Shown: positions 1 through 12,212, counted from the first letter of the stretch. The stretch is 64,000 bases of DNA from Phanerodontia chrysosporium (GCA_001910725.1 MJGA01000011.1:902364-966363), one strand, 5' to 3'. Notes: generated from the letters alone by a model not told the origin. Numbers and translations are program-made.

Positions 1-840
1 CAACACGAAGGCCACATATGCACCTCTTGAGTATCTCGAGGGGCATCGCGTGTCACTGGCCTGCTGAGGCGCTCGAAGACTATGACGACTTTCTGGAGAC
101 TCTGTGATTCTTCGAAAGATGCTGGATATCATGGACTACTTTGACCCGAATACTCAGTCCGACTCGGAGCATCCCAGAAATATCGATGCAAGTTGCAAGT
201 TTCGTCCGAGGTACAATGGACACACAAGGTTATTATGTTCAATCTCTTCCATGATCAATATACTTCTTGCTCTTTTCGCTAGCAGGTACGAATCACATCG
301 TCAGCTGGCAGTACGGACAGCCTTAGCCCGGCCAGGATGTTCTTGTTCACGGAAACCGACACATTTCAGTGGTCTCGCTTCCTGACATGCCGGCACCACT
401 TCCTCCCCATAAGCCACATCAACGGTCTGGTGACTTTCCATCGAGTGGGTGTTAGCACAGATTCACGTGGCTGGCGCGCCCTTAGATGGGGCACTGGGGC
501 GGGAGGGTGCGTAAGGCGAGCACCGTTTGTGGCGCGTTGTTCGGCAGCTCATCGCGTTTATCATGAATCCAATGGTCAATAAATCACCCGTTGCTGATTG
601 GCACCCGAACATGCGACTGCGCCACCCGCATGGGAGGTGCATTAATGCAGATCGTAGACCACCGAGCATCTCCAAGCATTCATCCCTTCCGCCTTTGTGC
701 GGACGCCTTCAGAAAGAGAGGGAACGAGGCTACCATTTGGACAGGCGGAAGGGCTTCATCAGCGCGGCGCCGGTCCTGCAGTAATGCAAGCTGACGTTCA
801 CCGCGTCCGCCGCGACAGCTGGATTGACTGGCGATATATC
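1..840. other. no gene recognised
   Basis: I see no open frame here with recognisable protein similarity or a convincing exon chain. From about 800 onward the sequence starts to resemble the region upstream of the second methyltransferase (about 7640 onward), so the last part belongs to the duplicated promoter. Confidence 0.5.
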
Positions 841-942
841 GCGCATTGGGGGTGCCTATCAACCCAAGATGCCACAACGCGAGAGTCGGTAATGTGTGCC
901 GCAACAGTGCCAGATCCGTCGATGCGCAGTTGCGGGCGTGTG

Positions 943-950
943 TATATATA
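943..950 (+). promoter_or_regulatory. TATA box of methyltransferase copy 1
   Basis: A TATATATA element lies about 62 nt upstream of the ATG at 1012. The same element in the same context (GCGGG...GTGTATATATACAG) precedes the second copy at 7778, so it is conserved through the duplication. Confidence 0.6.
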
Positions 951-1011
951 CAGGCCCTCCCGAGGCCAAGTGCTCACCGCGAAAGAGCTCTCTCACAGCG
1001 TCAACCCCCTG

Positions 1012-2103
1012 ATGGCATCATCGGAGACGGTCGTGGCGGCGCCCGGCGGAATGGTGTCCAACAGCGACAACACAGACCTCGACGAGCAATTCTACGACCC
1101 CGCCGAGGCCGCATGGGTCTCCGATATCACAAACATCACCGACCCAGCTGAGCTGAAGAGGCACCTCCTCCAGATCCAGCGCGAGGTCTATGCGGTGAGC
1201 TCCCTCGCCTCTGCCTCTGGACCGTCGCAGAAACAGATGTGAAACACAAATTTCTGGGCACACTAGATCCACCCGTACCCCTGCATCCGGCTCTTCAAGT
1301 TTGCAAAGTGAGTTCTTCATCGCAAAGCAACCATCGTGCACTTGCTTAATTGCGGGCGTCTGCCACCCCCAGGCAGAACATCGCCCACTTCCCAATCTAT
1401 GGCGACCTCCTGCGGTTGCCCAGGGACCGTCCAGACGCCCTCTTCCTGGAGTTAGCCTGCGGCGTCGGAAACGACACCAGGAAGGCCGTCTTCGACGGTT
1501 TCCCGGCCGACCGCATCGTCGCGACAGACATCCACCCCGGTGAGTCGCAGCTGCGCGCCCGCGTCGCCATCCCCGGGCTCCGCCGCTGACCCGCTGCCGC
1601 GCAGACTTCTGGGAGATCGGGCACCGCGTGTTCCTCGACACGCCCGCGTCGTTCCCGTCAAGTTCGTCGCGGGCGACGTCTTCGACGACGCCTTCCTGCC
1701 AGCCGCGCCCGGCGCGGGCGGCGCGCCGCCCGACCTCGCGTCCCTGCGCACCCTCGCGCCGCTCCGCGGGCGCGTCGGCGCGATCTACGCGTCGCTGTTC
1801 TTCCACCTCTTCGACGAGGCGCAGCAGGCGGACCTCGCGCGGCGCCTCGCGGCGCTGCTCTCTCCCGCGCCGGGCTCCTTCGTCTTTGGCGTGCATGTCG
1901 CCCGCCCCGAGAGCGGGCCGTTCGTCGACGCGGGCGGCGTGCGCATGTTCTGCCACAGCCCCGAGAGCTGGACAGAGCTCTGGGAGGGGATCTTCGGCAA
2001 GGGCGCCGTCGAGGTGTGGGCGATGCTGAGGGAGGTGGACCGCCGTGATATGCCCGAGGGTGTGAAGGCGTATGTCATGGTGTGGTCTGTAAAGCGGATC
2101 TGA
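1012..2103 (+). CDS. Trt5/AusD-like SAM methyltransferase, copy 1 (frame break)
   Basis: Probable S-adenosylmethionine-dependent methyltransferase of the family that includes fungal meroterpenoid enzymes such as Trt5 and AusD. Exons by splice signals: 1012-1194, 1267-1307, 1373-1539, 1605-2103. The small second exon encodes HPYPCIRLFKF, a family hallmark. Motif I reads ELACGVGND, later come AIYASLFFHLF and FCHSPESW, and the product ends WSVKRI. The reading frame breaks near 1653: this copy has TTCCCGTC where copy 2 has TTCCCCGTC, one C fewer, so translation leaves frame after LDTPASFP. It is either a young pseudogene or a homopolymer error. It is a paralogue of 7851-9006. No terpene cyclase or polyketide synthase is nearby, so a secondary-metabolite role is inference only. 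Confidence 0.75.
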
Positions 2104-2172
2104 GCGCGTCCTCTTTGCCTACGTGAAGCCGTGCCACCCACTCGTGTACTTACAATGCCGAGGCCAGTAGAT

Positions 2173-2245
2173 AGTACGCACATACTGCATAGAATCCACA
2201 CGAAGAACTTGGTGGTACCTCGAGATCTATCTTGACGTTCAGCGA
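2173..2245 (-). pseudogene. relic of a DUF6533 gene exon
   Basis: About 72 bp match, with few mismatches and a 2-base gap, the stretch around 10455-10528 inside the DUF6533 gene. Both share ATCCACACG, GAACTTGGTGGTAC and CTTGACGTTCAGCGA in the same order. As at the second locus, the piece lies downstream of and convergent to a methyltransferase copy. The rest of the gene is absent, so this is a deletion remnant of the duplicated unit. Confidence 0.7.
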
Positions 2246-3144
2246 CATATTACAAAACTAGTAGGCTGTGCAGCTGTACAGGATACGTACGAACAGACCT
2301 AATGCCGAAATTGAGGCACACTCCTGAGGCACGTTTTGTGCATGTATACAGTGTCACGCGCTCTGCATCGGCGAAAGCGGCCGTACATCCCACGCACGTG
2401 TGATGATCTCAGCTTCCACGAGTCGGGCCCGTCGTCCAGCCCGCACGCAGTTGTGAAGCGATTTGCGGTACGAGTCAATGTGATTCTGGCCGACCGTTTT
2501 GGGAGGACCAGACGCGCTAAGGATGTTCGGGGTCTCGCTCGAAGACGGAGTATATGGACCCCAGAAACCATATAGCGCCAAGCAGGACAGCCTCGCCGAT
2601 ACAGATTACTCTTCCTATCGGTGCAGTATAGTTTCCAAGCACGTGCACCTTTCAGTACCGCGAAGGCTGATTGTGCATATCATTGAGTCCCACTTCTGAA
2701 GAGTATGATCAGTAGCACGGCAGGTCGCACCCGAGGTTGCGCCACACGTTGTTGGCTTCCGAGACGAATTTCCAGCCTGAGTGACCTGCAGAACTGTTCG
2801 CTGGGCCAAGCTTCGTTTCCTAATGCTACAGCTTAATTTTTTCTCGATAGAGAACAAGGGGAGCTGATGTAGTCTGCACGGGACGAGCGGCCCAGGCCTG
2901 CGGGACATGTGTCGGAGTTAGAATTGTTGGGCCTAGTTTCCCAATGCGGACGTGCAAGTTCGTATCGTCCTCCCATCTCATTGTCTGCCCGAATGGACTC
3001 AGACTCCGAAGACTCTGGGTCGTGCGTGTCCAGTGACTCGGGATTTTTAGACGACGCCCTTGTAATCGATGAGGCCTTGTGGGAACATGATGTTTCTATA
3101 AAACCCGGGGGGTTCGCCACCGAACCGCCTCCCAACGCCCCAGT
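2246..3144. other. no gene recognised
   Basis: There is no supported gene. A short open frame with an ATG at 2993 (MDSDSEDSG...) ends with a stop overlapping the FunK1 start codon at 3145. It could be an upstream ORF in the leader, but nothing else supports it. Confidence 0.4.
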
Positions 3145-6100
3145 ATGACTTCCTCTGCTCCTTCTGCAGCCCCCTCGCACTCATCTTTCGGTTCGACTCC
3201 TTCTTATGCGAAGGCCAGCGCCAGTGCTCCACCCGACGCGGACTTGGGAGAGGAGCGCAACAATGTCCTTCGGGAGCTGCTCGAGCAAGTCCCCGAGGTC
3301 GAGTTACCTTGGTTCCTGGACCACGCACTCCCCGAACTCGATGGCGGAGTGAACGTTGCTTCTCTCGTTGAGGAGATGAAGCAGAACGGTCTCATCAACG
3401 AAGACGGTTACTGGTCCCTGTGGAACAACTACCCGATCTCAAAGATCGGCGTCAAAGAGAACGTCGTGTACAGTCCGTTCCAGACTCTCGCTGCGAAGAT
3501 ATGCGCGCTGTCTGGGCTGAGGACATCCCGCAAGCAGACAGTTGCCTTTATGTGCATTCCCGACCAGCCGCCTACCCAGGCGATGCGGTCGAACACGTCC
3601 AAGCCCGACTGCGCCGCCATATTCTTGAAGGACGACGGGACGCCTGTTTGGAAGCCCAGGCCGAAGCCGCCGCCCAAGGAGAAGGACAGCTCTGGGACTG
3701 CAAAGAAGCTCGAGGGGCAGCCGTCGACGTCGCGAACGTCCGACGCCTCAGCGCCACAGTCGAAGCCGCTAAAGGAGAAGAGAGTGAAGACAGAGGAGGA
3801 GAAGCAGATCGACAAGGAGCGCAGGAAGGAGAAGAGGGAGCAGGAGAAGGAGCACATACTGAGGTGGATGGATATGTCAGCGCCAGGAGAGTTCAAGGTC
3901 GACGGCAGTAATCCGAGATACGCGCATGACGTGAGTCCGCATTGTTTCGAATGGTTCTCGTGTTGACCCTCCTGCCGACGATCTAGAACCAGAAGAAGAT
4001 CTTATGGTCCCTGGCGTACGTCTTGCGTGAGGATCCCCGACGGCGCTTCGTGCACGGGTTCACCATTGAGGATACGACCATGCGCCTCTGGTTCTGCAGC
4101 CGCTCAGACGTCTTCGTCTCGAAGCCGTTCGACTTCATGAAGGTAAGAGATGCGGCAACCAGGTTCGCTGACGCCACTCGTACTCATAACTGCCGTTAGG
4201 ACCATGAGATCCTCGTGAGATTCATCCTCAGCATCTCCTTCGCCACCAGGGTCCAGCTCGGGTGGGACCCAACCATGAAGGTCGTTCAGGGGACCGAGGG
4301 CGCGGACATCAAGTTCGATATCGAGGTCAGGGACCATGTTACCGGCAATATCAGGACGTTCCGCACCATTAGGATCTTATCGAACATCGGGCCGACGCCG
4401 TTCGCGGCAGGGGCACTCGCGTGTGGGAGGTTTGCGAGCTTGGCAAGGACGGGAAGCCAATCATGCGACCCGCCCTGGACGTCAATGGTAAACCCATCCT
4501 GGATGCCAACGGCCAACCTACCGAGGAGCCGGTGACCTTCGCGCTCAAGGACTGCTGGTCAGACGACGATCGCACGCTTGAGGGCCTTATCATGGACGAA
4601 GTGTACCCCAGGAACGGCGAAGAAGACATACTTGTCAACTCCCTCAGGGATGTTTTCATGCCTCTTGAGATGCACGGCCAGGTCCCATCGAAGACGAGCC
4701 TGATCACACCCGGAAAGTCATACTTCGGTCTGAAGAGCTGCCGCGCCCTAGCGGCATGTTACACGTTCCGATCGAATACAGTGCGCGAGCAAAGGTGCTC
4801 AGCAAGCTGCCCCTGTTGGCTCGATGGCGATGGAAAGGCAGTCCCTCCAGACGGTGCACCTATACTCTGCTAAATACCACTACCGCATCGTCTACGCGAA
4901 GGTCGGCAGGACGCTGTTCAGTGTCGAGCGTATGAGCGAGATGTTTCTCCATCTTTCCAATGTCGCTCGAGGTGTGTGCCGCGTCCTGCTCACACCGCTC
5001 TAGTAAAATGCTGACATCTCTTTAGGGATCCGCTTGCTGTACTTGCGTCAATGGATTCACCGCGATATCAGTGTCGGAAATATCCTGATCGTAGAAAATG
5101 AAGAGCGGCGAGAGGACGGTCAGAAGGACGAAAGTGTGAGGATCTCGGATTTGGAGTACGCGAAACCCGTCACGCACAATCTGAAGCCTCACGGTATTCG
5201 TACGGTACGTCAGTATCTCAGTCGTGTTGTGCCTTACCAATGATCATGAATCCAGGGAACAATATTCTTCATGTCTACCGAGGTCTACAATCATCGTTAC
5301 CTCTACTGGCGTCAACCAACTCGGGAGAAAGTGAAAGTACCTCAAAACATCTTGTCACCCTTCGAAACCCTTTCAAAACCGAAGGGAGCCCCTTCCAAAC
5401 CGGTACCAGCTGCGCGACCTCGTACTCCGCCTCCGAAGCCCTCAGTACCCGCCATTAGACACGTGCCGTTTCAGCACAACGTACTGCACGACGCAGAGTC
5501 CATCTTCTGGCTGGGGCTCTACATGCTTCTAGTCTCTGTTCTCGTCTTCCCAAAGAATGCGTCACAGGAAGAGAAAGCGAAATATACTGAATACCAGAAG
5601 GCGCAGCACATACTCGCTACCGAGCTCTTTTGCCAGCCCCAGTTCCGCGCTTATGCCCTGTCTTCCGATGACTACCTCCTCAGCCAGGCAGACTCCCTCA
5701 AGCTTCATCCCCGGGTGCAAGAGGTTCTCGAAATATTCAACGAGCTTCGAGGGCAAATCGTTGATGCGTTCGTGCACGCCGAGCGCAACTTGCACGTAAA
5801 GCCCGAAGTGGACCTCGAAGGCGCCGAAGAACTACTCACCACCATCACGGCAGTATTCTGGAGGCTGTTCGAAGACCTAGAAGTCGATGACATTATCTTG
5901 GCTCCTCGCCGCAAGATGCCGAACAAGCTGGAGAACGTGATAAAGGCTGCCAGGTCGAAGCGCAAACCCGATGGTCAGCCAGACCAGGACGGTGACAATG
6001 TCGCGAAGAAGGCCAGGACTCAGGAAGACCCCGCCGCTTCTTCATCTAATGCCGGCCTCTCTGGTGGCGGGACGTCGGCCAACGCTATCACGGACTCCGA

Positions 6101-6338
6101 CGTCTTCGGTTCTGGCGCGACTGCCTCTGCCGGGTCCGGTTCTATCACGACCGATTCTCATGCTTCTGGAGCTCCGTCTTCGACCTCCGATCTATCGTCC
6201 TCGAAGGCATCCGATGCAGACGTTGAGAAGACCCCAGAAGGCTCAAACGCACCGACAAGGGAAAGGGCAAGGAGGTATTGCGTGACTAATAGATGCGCAT
6301 CCGCGACACCTCCGTCTTTTCTGGAATCAGCGGCGTAG
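3145..6338 (+). CDS. FunK1-type protein kinase (two apparent frame breaks)
   Basis: Member of the fungal-specific FunK1 kinase family, expanded in Agaricomycetes. Exons in phase: 3145-3930, 3987-4142, 4200 onward, a break near 4404, another near 4725, then an intron at about 4795-4841, an intron at 4972-5025 and an intron at 5205-5255, and a final exon to 6338. The catalytic loop reads WIHRDISVGNI (HRD motif), followed by ISDLEYAKP in the DFG position (DLE is usual in the family), then GTIFFMSTEV. The C-terminal tail is serine- and acid-rich. The breaks fall between TPF and GRGTRVWEV and between GKSYF and SEELPRPSG; each is repaired by one extra base. It may be a pseudogene or suffer from sequence errors. 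Substrate and process are unknown. Confidence 0.75.
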
Positions 6339-6829
6339 CGCCCTGAGGTGGTGATACACGAATCCATCCTGGATCCTCGCGAATGGATAAATCTCGTCTG
6401 GAAAGAACCACTTCTCAGTCTCTCTCCCTTTTTTTGCCTCTCGGTCATGGAACGCCCATGTCGAAAGTACTCACCTTTGTCAATGTCTCTGTCTCCTAAA
6501 GTGTACAATACGGTTCCCTGTGTCAGTCGAAATGTGTATGTACTGTTTACAATGAATACACGATTTGCACTACCCTATGTACTCGCCTTGCCGATCCTCA
6601 AAGTTATCAGAGCATACGACGCACTTGTGGTCAGGGCAGTTCACCGTGATGGTTCGGACGTCCGAGTCCGGATACTTCCCCAGTATACCCAGATCATGGA
6701 GGGCAGTCTTCGTCGCCAACCTCGCACAAGTGCAAGTTGTGATTTGGAAGGGCCATGGATGACGTCGGAGAAGCATAGGCGTTCGTCGCCTCTGCTGTCG
6801 TTTTTGACTTTTCGGCCTATTGAAGCGTA

Positions 6830-7380
6830 AGAGAAGAGTCATTGACGTGAAGGAGATGTTGACCTATACATTCCTGCATAAGCTGGTCGCGCGTGCTCTT
6901 AAGCGTGTAGTCGATGAACTGCGAGGCGGCAGCCGTCTCGACGTACAGCGCCCCACTCGCTCGCATAGCGGAGAGAAGCACTTGTGGCTTGCCATCATAT
7001 GCAGAAGTGCATGACGTGCATCTGGCACAGGAACATCTGGTAGAAGAGGTGCACTGGGAAAACCCAGGCTCAATATGACTTTTCGATTCGCTTACGAGAT
7101 GATGTCGGCCACGCCGTCACTCGAGATTTTATGCGTGAAGAGGGAGGGAGGGGGCGTGCCCGTAGACCGAGCTCCCGAGCATGACCATTGTGACCGTATT
7201 GCAAGCTGCACAACGCCGACGAGCACGAGGCGCGGTTGCACCACGCGAGCCTCAATGAGCTCCAGCGTGGGGACTTGCAACTACTGGCCAAGGAGCTTCT
7301 CATCTGTGCGCCCCTTGACGGGGCTCGCGTCGCTGGCGCTACCAGAGGGAGAGGCCGGTCTCCAAGATGTCCTGAATGCT
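6830..7380 (-). pseudogene. decayed fungal transcription-factor relic
   Basis: Read on the minus strand, scattered peptides resemble the middle domain of fungal zinc-finger transcription factors. These are IQDILETGLSLW, then LELIEARVVQPRLVL, then CNTVTMVMLGSSVYG, and then a 40-codon stretch containing VLLSAMRASGALYVET and FIDYTLKSTRDQLMQE. They lie in different frames separated by stops, so no functional product is possible. The similarity is from family memory, not a search. The remaining sequence between 6339 and 7640 holds nothing else I recognise. Confidence 0.4.
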
Positions 7381-7777
7381 GGTCGATCAGTGTAGTCTAT
7401 TGGAAAAAATCGTATCAGCGATGCTTACTATATGCGATGGGCTCAGGAGAAGTGTCACACCTGCGGGATTATTTTCTCGAATGGACCCCGTCGAAATATT
7501 GTAACGCTTGGATAGCCCGCAACGATTGAGTGGATCACCATCTGCGGGCAAGTGTCGGCGTACGTCCTTCGTCAGCAGCGGGCGCATCAGCGCGGCACCT
7601 CGTCGACAAGGGTCCCACTAGAGTTAACGGTCACGACGTGCAACAAAATGCAACCTAATTGGATTGACTTTGATATGTCACGTACAGCGAGTGCCTATCG
7701 ATACAAGAAGCCAGGAACCGGAGGAGTGTGTGAGAGTCATTCGGTGCCGATGGTCGATGCGCAGCTGCGGGAGGGTG

Positions 7778-7785
7778 TATATATA
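7778..7785 (+). promoter_or_regulatory. TATA box of methyltransferase copy 2
   Basis: TATATATA lies about 66 nt upstream of the ATG at 7851, in the same local sequence as the element at 943. Confidence 0.6.
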
Positions 7786-7850
7786 CAGACCACCTCGAGA
7801 GAGAAGGAGAACGCAAGTGCGCAATCCTTTCCCATAGCGCCTACCATTTG

Positions 7851-9006
7851 ATGGCATCAACGGAGAACTCCGAGTCGGTCGTGGCGGCGCCGCCGCCGGG
7901 CGGGATGGCGTACAGCGCAAACAGCGCCGACCTCGACGAAGGGTTCTACGACCCCGCCGAGGCCGCATGGCTCTCCGATATCACAGGCATCACCGATCCG
8001 GATGAGCTGAAGAGGCACCTCCTGCAGATCCAGCGCGAGGTCTACGCGGTGAGCACCCTCGCCCTCGGCCTCTGGACCGTCACAGAGAAAAAAAGATTAA
8101 TTAAACGCAAATTTCTGGGCACACTAGATCCACCCGTACCCCTGCATCCGGCTCTTCAACTTTGTGAAGTGAGTTCTTCACCGCGAAGCAACCGTCGTGC
8201 GGCATGCTTAATTGCGGGCGTCTGCCACTGTCCAGGCAGAAGATCTCCCGCTTCCCGATCTATGGTGACCTCTTGCAGCTCGCCAGGGACCGCCCGGACG
8301 CCCTCTTCCTAGAGGTCGGGTGCGGCGTCGGAAACGACACCAGGAAGGCCGTCTTTGACGGTTTCCCGGCCGACCGCGTCGTCGCGACGGACATCCACCC
8401 CGGTGAGTAGCAGCTGCGCGCCCGCATCGCCCCCGCCGACCTCTGAGATCGCCCGCCCATCCAGAGTTCTGGGACATCGGGCACCGCGTGTTTCTCGACA
8501 CGCCCGCGTTGTTCCCCGTCAAGTTCATCGCGGGCGACGTCTTCGACGATGCCTTCCTGCCGCCCGCCCCCGTCGCGCCCACCGGCGCTGCCCCCGCCGA
8601 CCGCGGCGCGCCGCCCGACCTCGCGTCCCTGAGCACCCTGGCGCCGCTACGCGGGCGCGTCGGCGCGATCTACGCGTCGTCGTTCTTCCACCTCTTCGGC
8701 GAGGCGCAGCAGGCGGAGCTCGCGCGGCGCCTCGCGGGGCTGCTCTCGCCCACGCCGGGCTCCTTCATCTTTGGCTCGCACGTCGGCCGCCCCGAGAGCG
8801 GGCTGCGCGTCGAGTTTGCGCGGCCGAACGTCGATGCGCGCGTGCGCATGTTCTGCCACAGCCCCGAGAGCTGGAGGGCGCTCTGGGAGGGGGTCCTTGG
8901 GAAGGGCGCCGTCGAGGTGTGGGCGGTGCTGAAGGAGGTGCAGCGCCGCGACATGCCCGAGGGCGTGAAGGCGTACATCATGGCGTGGTCTGTCAAGCGG
9001 CTTTGA
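7851..9006 (+). CDS. Trt5/AusD-like SAM methyltransferase, copy 2 (intact)
   Basis: Four exons, all in phase: 7851-8048, 8128-8168, 8236-8402, 8465-9006, giving 315 residues. The product has an N-terminal DLDEGFYDPAEAAWLSD segment, the family signature HPYPCIRLFNF, SAM-binding motif I EVGCGVGNDTRK, an acidic post-motif ATDIHP, then FHLFGEAQQ and FCHSPESW. It ends WSVKRL. It is closely similar to 1012-2103 and retains the extra C missing there, so its frame is intact. Family members methylate hydroxyl or carboxyl groups of fungal terpenoids; the substrate here cannot be told from sequence. Confidence 0.85.
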
Positions 9007-9952
9007 TTCCGTCCTGTTCGTTCCACTCTGTTCCACTTCACGCCGTCCGCTATTTCTTATTTTGGTGCAGAAATAACCAACGCCCTGTCGGAGACACTAT
9101 GTATGGAAATTATACAGGGTCGTGTCTGAGCTCCCGCGACGAGCGCTGCGAGCGCGTGCATGCGCGCGATGGACCGTGGGGCCCTTCACCGTGGACGGCC
9201 CGTCGCGTCTCAGCTGGACGCACCTGATGCGGCAAGAGTCTGACGACACTGCGGAACGCTCCGACGTGTCCGGAGATGCGGCGACAGGCCCGCCATCAGC
9301 ACGCCTACCGTCGTACGAGGGCGACTCGGGAGGGCATGCACACGGGTGCAGAAGCAGCGCAGCGCAGCGCCTAGGCCCTCGCACGCGCCGCCGCGTAAAC
9401 CAAGGCGCGGCGCGAATAAGCTACGGTGCGCGAACCAGGACGCAAGATGTGTGTATTGATAGCGGGTGGCAGCACCTGGTGCAGCAGCCTATCGGTAATC
9501 ATGTGCAACGAAGAGAGAGAAAAAGAAAAAGGCGAGACACGCAAATCAGTGACAAAACGAGGTGCCACGGCGGACTGACCCTTGGCGTTCCCGCGAGCCA
9601 CTGGCAGGCCCGCATCAGCCCGCGCACCTGCTCGCTAAACCGCGCTCTCCCCTGGCCAAATCAGTGGCGCCGCCCCAGGAAATCGCACGGCACTCGCTCG
9701 ACGCGTCTAGGCACACCTCCGCTTGGGTGCGCCTCCCGGACCCCGCGGACCTGGCTGTTTTCGGGGGTCGCGCGCTGACGGGCGCAGGTGGCGTCGGCGT
9801 GCCGCCTGCGGGCGAGGCAGCGGTTGAACAGACGGCGCCGCAAGCGAGAGCAGCGTGCGCACGCACCTCTGGGCCGCTGTGGCGCGCGTGTTGCAGCGGG
9901 CGCGCGGGCGGAGGGACGCAGGAAGAAGACACCAAAGAATGTATTCATCGCG
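9007..9952. other. no gene recognised between convergent genes
   Basis: This is the shared 3' region of the methyltransferase and the DUF6533 gene. Long arginine-rich open frames on both strands look like GC-driven chance frames. No splice-supported gene was found. Confidence 0.45.
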
Positions 9953-11679
9953 CTAATCGCTCGAATCCGTGAGGTGGTGGTTCTCCGTGAGGTGGAACAT
10001 GGTCGGCCACTCGCTCAAGTTTACGTCCTGCACGTCGACGCGGTCCTCTCTGTACTTCTCCCACTCCCGCAGGTTGAGCAGTATGCGCGAGCTCAGGATG
10101 CACGGCAGCACCACGTTGAAGCCGTACCCGACCTGGTACAGCGCCGTCGGCGTGAAAATGGTCATCACGACGTTGGTGAGCGCGACGAGGAAGATGCTGG
10201 TCGGTGACGGTCAGCGGCGGGCAGACAGCGCACGGGAAGCACTCACACGCCGCCATAGCACAGCGAGTCGCGCACAAGGATGTAGGCGAGGCCCCCACCT
10301 TCCTCGTCAAGGCCCGTGCAAGGACCTGCTGTCGGAAGGTTCGCCACACCTTGTACGCGATGAGGACCAGAAGAAACACCGTGAACATGGCCCACGTCAA
10401 GCTGTGCCGCGCCCGTCAGTACTCGGGCGTCTAGAGGGCTGAGAACAGCCGACGGTACGCACACAATGCACAGCATCCACACGGGGAACTTGGTGGTACT
10501 GTCGAGGTCGACCTTGACGTTCAGCGAGTCGTTCCGGTCCCCAGACACTGGAGCGATGGCTTGGACACAGATGGGATCGGACATGATGACTGCGCCCAGC
10601 GTCAGCTGCTGCTGAGAACATGTGGGCGGGGACACTGACATCGTATCCGCCCGCCAAACGGCATGACGGTGACCAAGACCGCGAGGACAAGGAGGACATA
10701 AACGACGTTGACGACGTACAATGGCCGGCGATCTGCGAGGTGGTTAGATTGGGTTAGCGGACCGGTCGGCGCCGCGCTTACTATGATTGTACAGAGCATA
10801 CAGCCAAATCTGCAGGACCACTGTCGCAGGTCAGAACCTTGCCTTGAGCGCGTCTACTGACGGGATCATCCTGGCGACTTACATTGGACCAAAGAAGTAC
10901 TGATCCATGCTGTGGATATTGAATTTAGCCAGACTGCTGCTGCACCCGGGTTGCGGGCTACTTACACTGCCAGCCATTCAGAGCTCCAAGAAGCTCGCCT
11001 GGTCGGGGGCTGTAGTCAGTGCCGATGAGCGCGGAGGGGTGCAGAGTGGGTACTGACATCTGCCGGCGCCGGGCGTGTCAGTTGACCAGGCGAGGCAATA
11101 GAAAATTCGGTGACATACCTGGCCGAAGTGTGCGCGCCGAAGAACAGACCTAGGGTACGGCATCAGCGGGCGATTCTCGGCGGGCGAGTTGCTAGGGCGG
11201 CGTACAGAGCAGGTACACCAGAGCCATTAAAATCGACGAGTAACGGTTCTAAAAATGCGCCGTCAGGCCGTTGAGGGTGCCGTGGGTACGCTGTGCGACA
11301 TACCACGAGATACACTATTTTCGGCGGCGACCATGGCGAGAACTGGGGGAGGCGGTGAGCACGGGCGGGCGGGCAGGAGGCGGGCGTTTACGCACCCAGA
11401 CGAGCTCCACCTAAAAGAGGCAAGCGAAGATGAGCGTCTGCCGATGGGATCTTCCCACGGGAGGGCTTACCTCTTGGCTGAAAGATGATACTGCGAAAAC
11501 CGTCAGAACAAAAGAGGCCTCGAGTCTCGACAACGGGCGGAGGGAGAAGAGAAGCGGCAGGACTCACAGAACTCATGCAAGAGCAAGACCATCGAAGAAG
11601 TGGTCGCGTACGATGTGACCTGCTTCAGATAGAAGTACCGTACGACCGACGAGCTGAGACTGGAGCCGGCCCCATCCAT
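9953..11679 (-). CDS. DUF6533 family multi-pass membrane protein
   Basis: A fungal integral membrane protein with about seven predicted hydrophobic helices, common in Agaricomycetes and of unknown function. The ATG is at 11679 (MDGAGSSLSSSVVRYFYL). Many small exons follow: YATTSSMVLLLHEF, then ISSFSQE, then VELVW, then SPWSPPKIVYLV, NRYSSILMALVYL, FFGAHTSA, a Cys/Trp segment ending LNGWQ, YFFGPM, VVLQIWLYALYNH, RRPLYVVNVVYVLLVLAVLV, and the last part NVVMTIFTPTALYQVGYG with SSRILLNLREW. It ends TDSSD at 9953. The exon boundaries have clear GT and AG signals. It lies convergent with methyltransferase copy 2, and a scrap of a second copy lies at 2173-2245. Confidence 0.75.
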
Positions 11680-11797
11680 GCAGACTGGCGAGTCCTGGCG
11701 AAAAGGAAGGGTAAGGGGAAGGAAGGGAGGAACTCAACAAAGAGCGAACAGGTACATGGGCGGAGCGGGAGAGGCAGCGAGAGAGAAGGCCTGGGTG

Positions 11798-11804
11798 TTA
11801 TATA
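11798..11804 (-). promoter_or_regulatory. TATA box of the DUF6533 gene
   Basis: TATATAA on the minus strand lies about 119 nt upstream of the ATG at 11679. The interval from here to 12212 holds no recognised gene. Confidence 0.45.
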
Positions 11805-12212
11805 CGACGGCGGACTCTAGGCTCTAAGCGGTGGTTGCGTGCCGGTCGCCAGAGGGTGTGGACCAGCCATACGGCTGCCTGACGCACTCCTCCGGGTTCA
11901 CTTGCCTCGACGAATCACCGTCGTCGCACGCAGGGACGCATCAGGGCGGTAGATGGCCAATTTGTCCATATAAACTATAGCGTGCCTTTGACCCGCCGAT
12001 TTCGAAAGATACTGCCGTCAGCGATCGCTGGATCCCTGGCACTAGAACCTTTACCCGCACCCTTCACCGCCGGCCAGAGACATAGCTTATATATCCCGTC
12101 CTCCTGCCTGCCTTCTAGGCAACACGAGTCTGTCGCGCCGCGCGAATACCAAGCGATCTTTATTGCAACATGGTACAAGATGAGATTAGCGTATTTCTAC
12201 TGTCCGTCGTGC

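Noticed and set aside
1018..1956. 312-codon open frame on the minus strand
   Set aside because: It lies antisense to methyltransferase copy 1 and is arginine/alanine-rich, as expected from GC-rich codons read backwards; no family similarity.
9122..9778. 218-codon open frame downstream of methyltransferase copy 2
   Set aside because: Arginine-rich low-complexity translation, no conserved segments, overlapped by equally long frames on the other strand.
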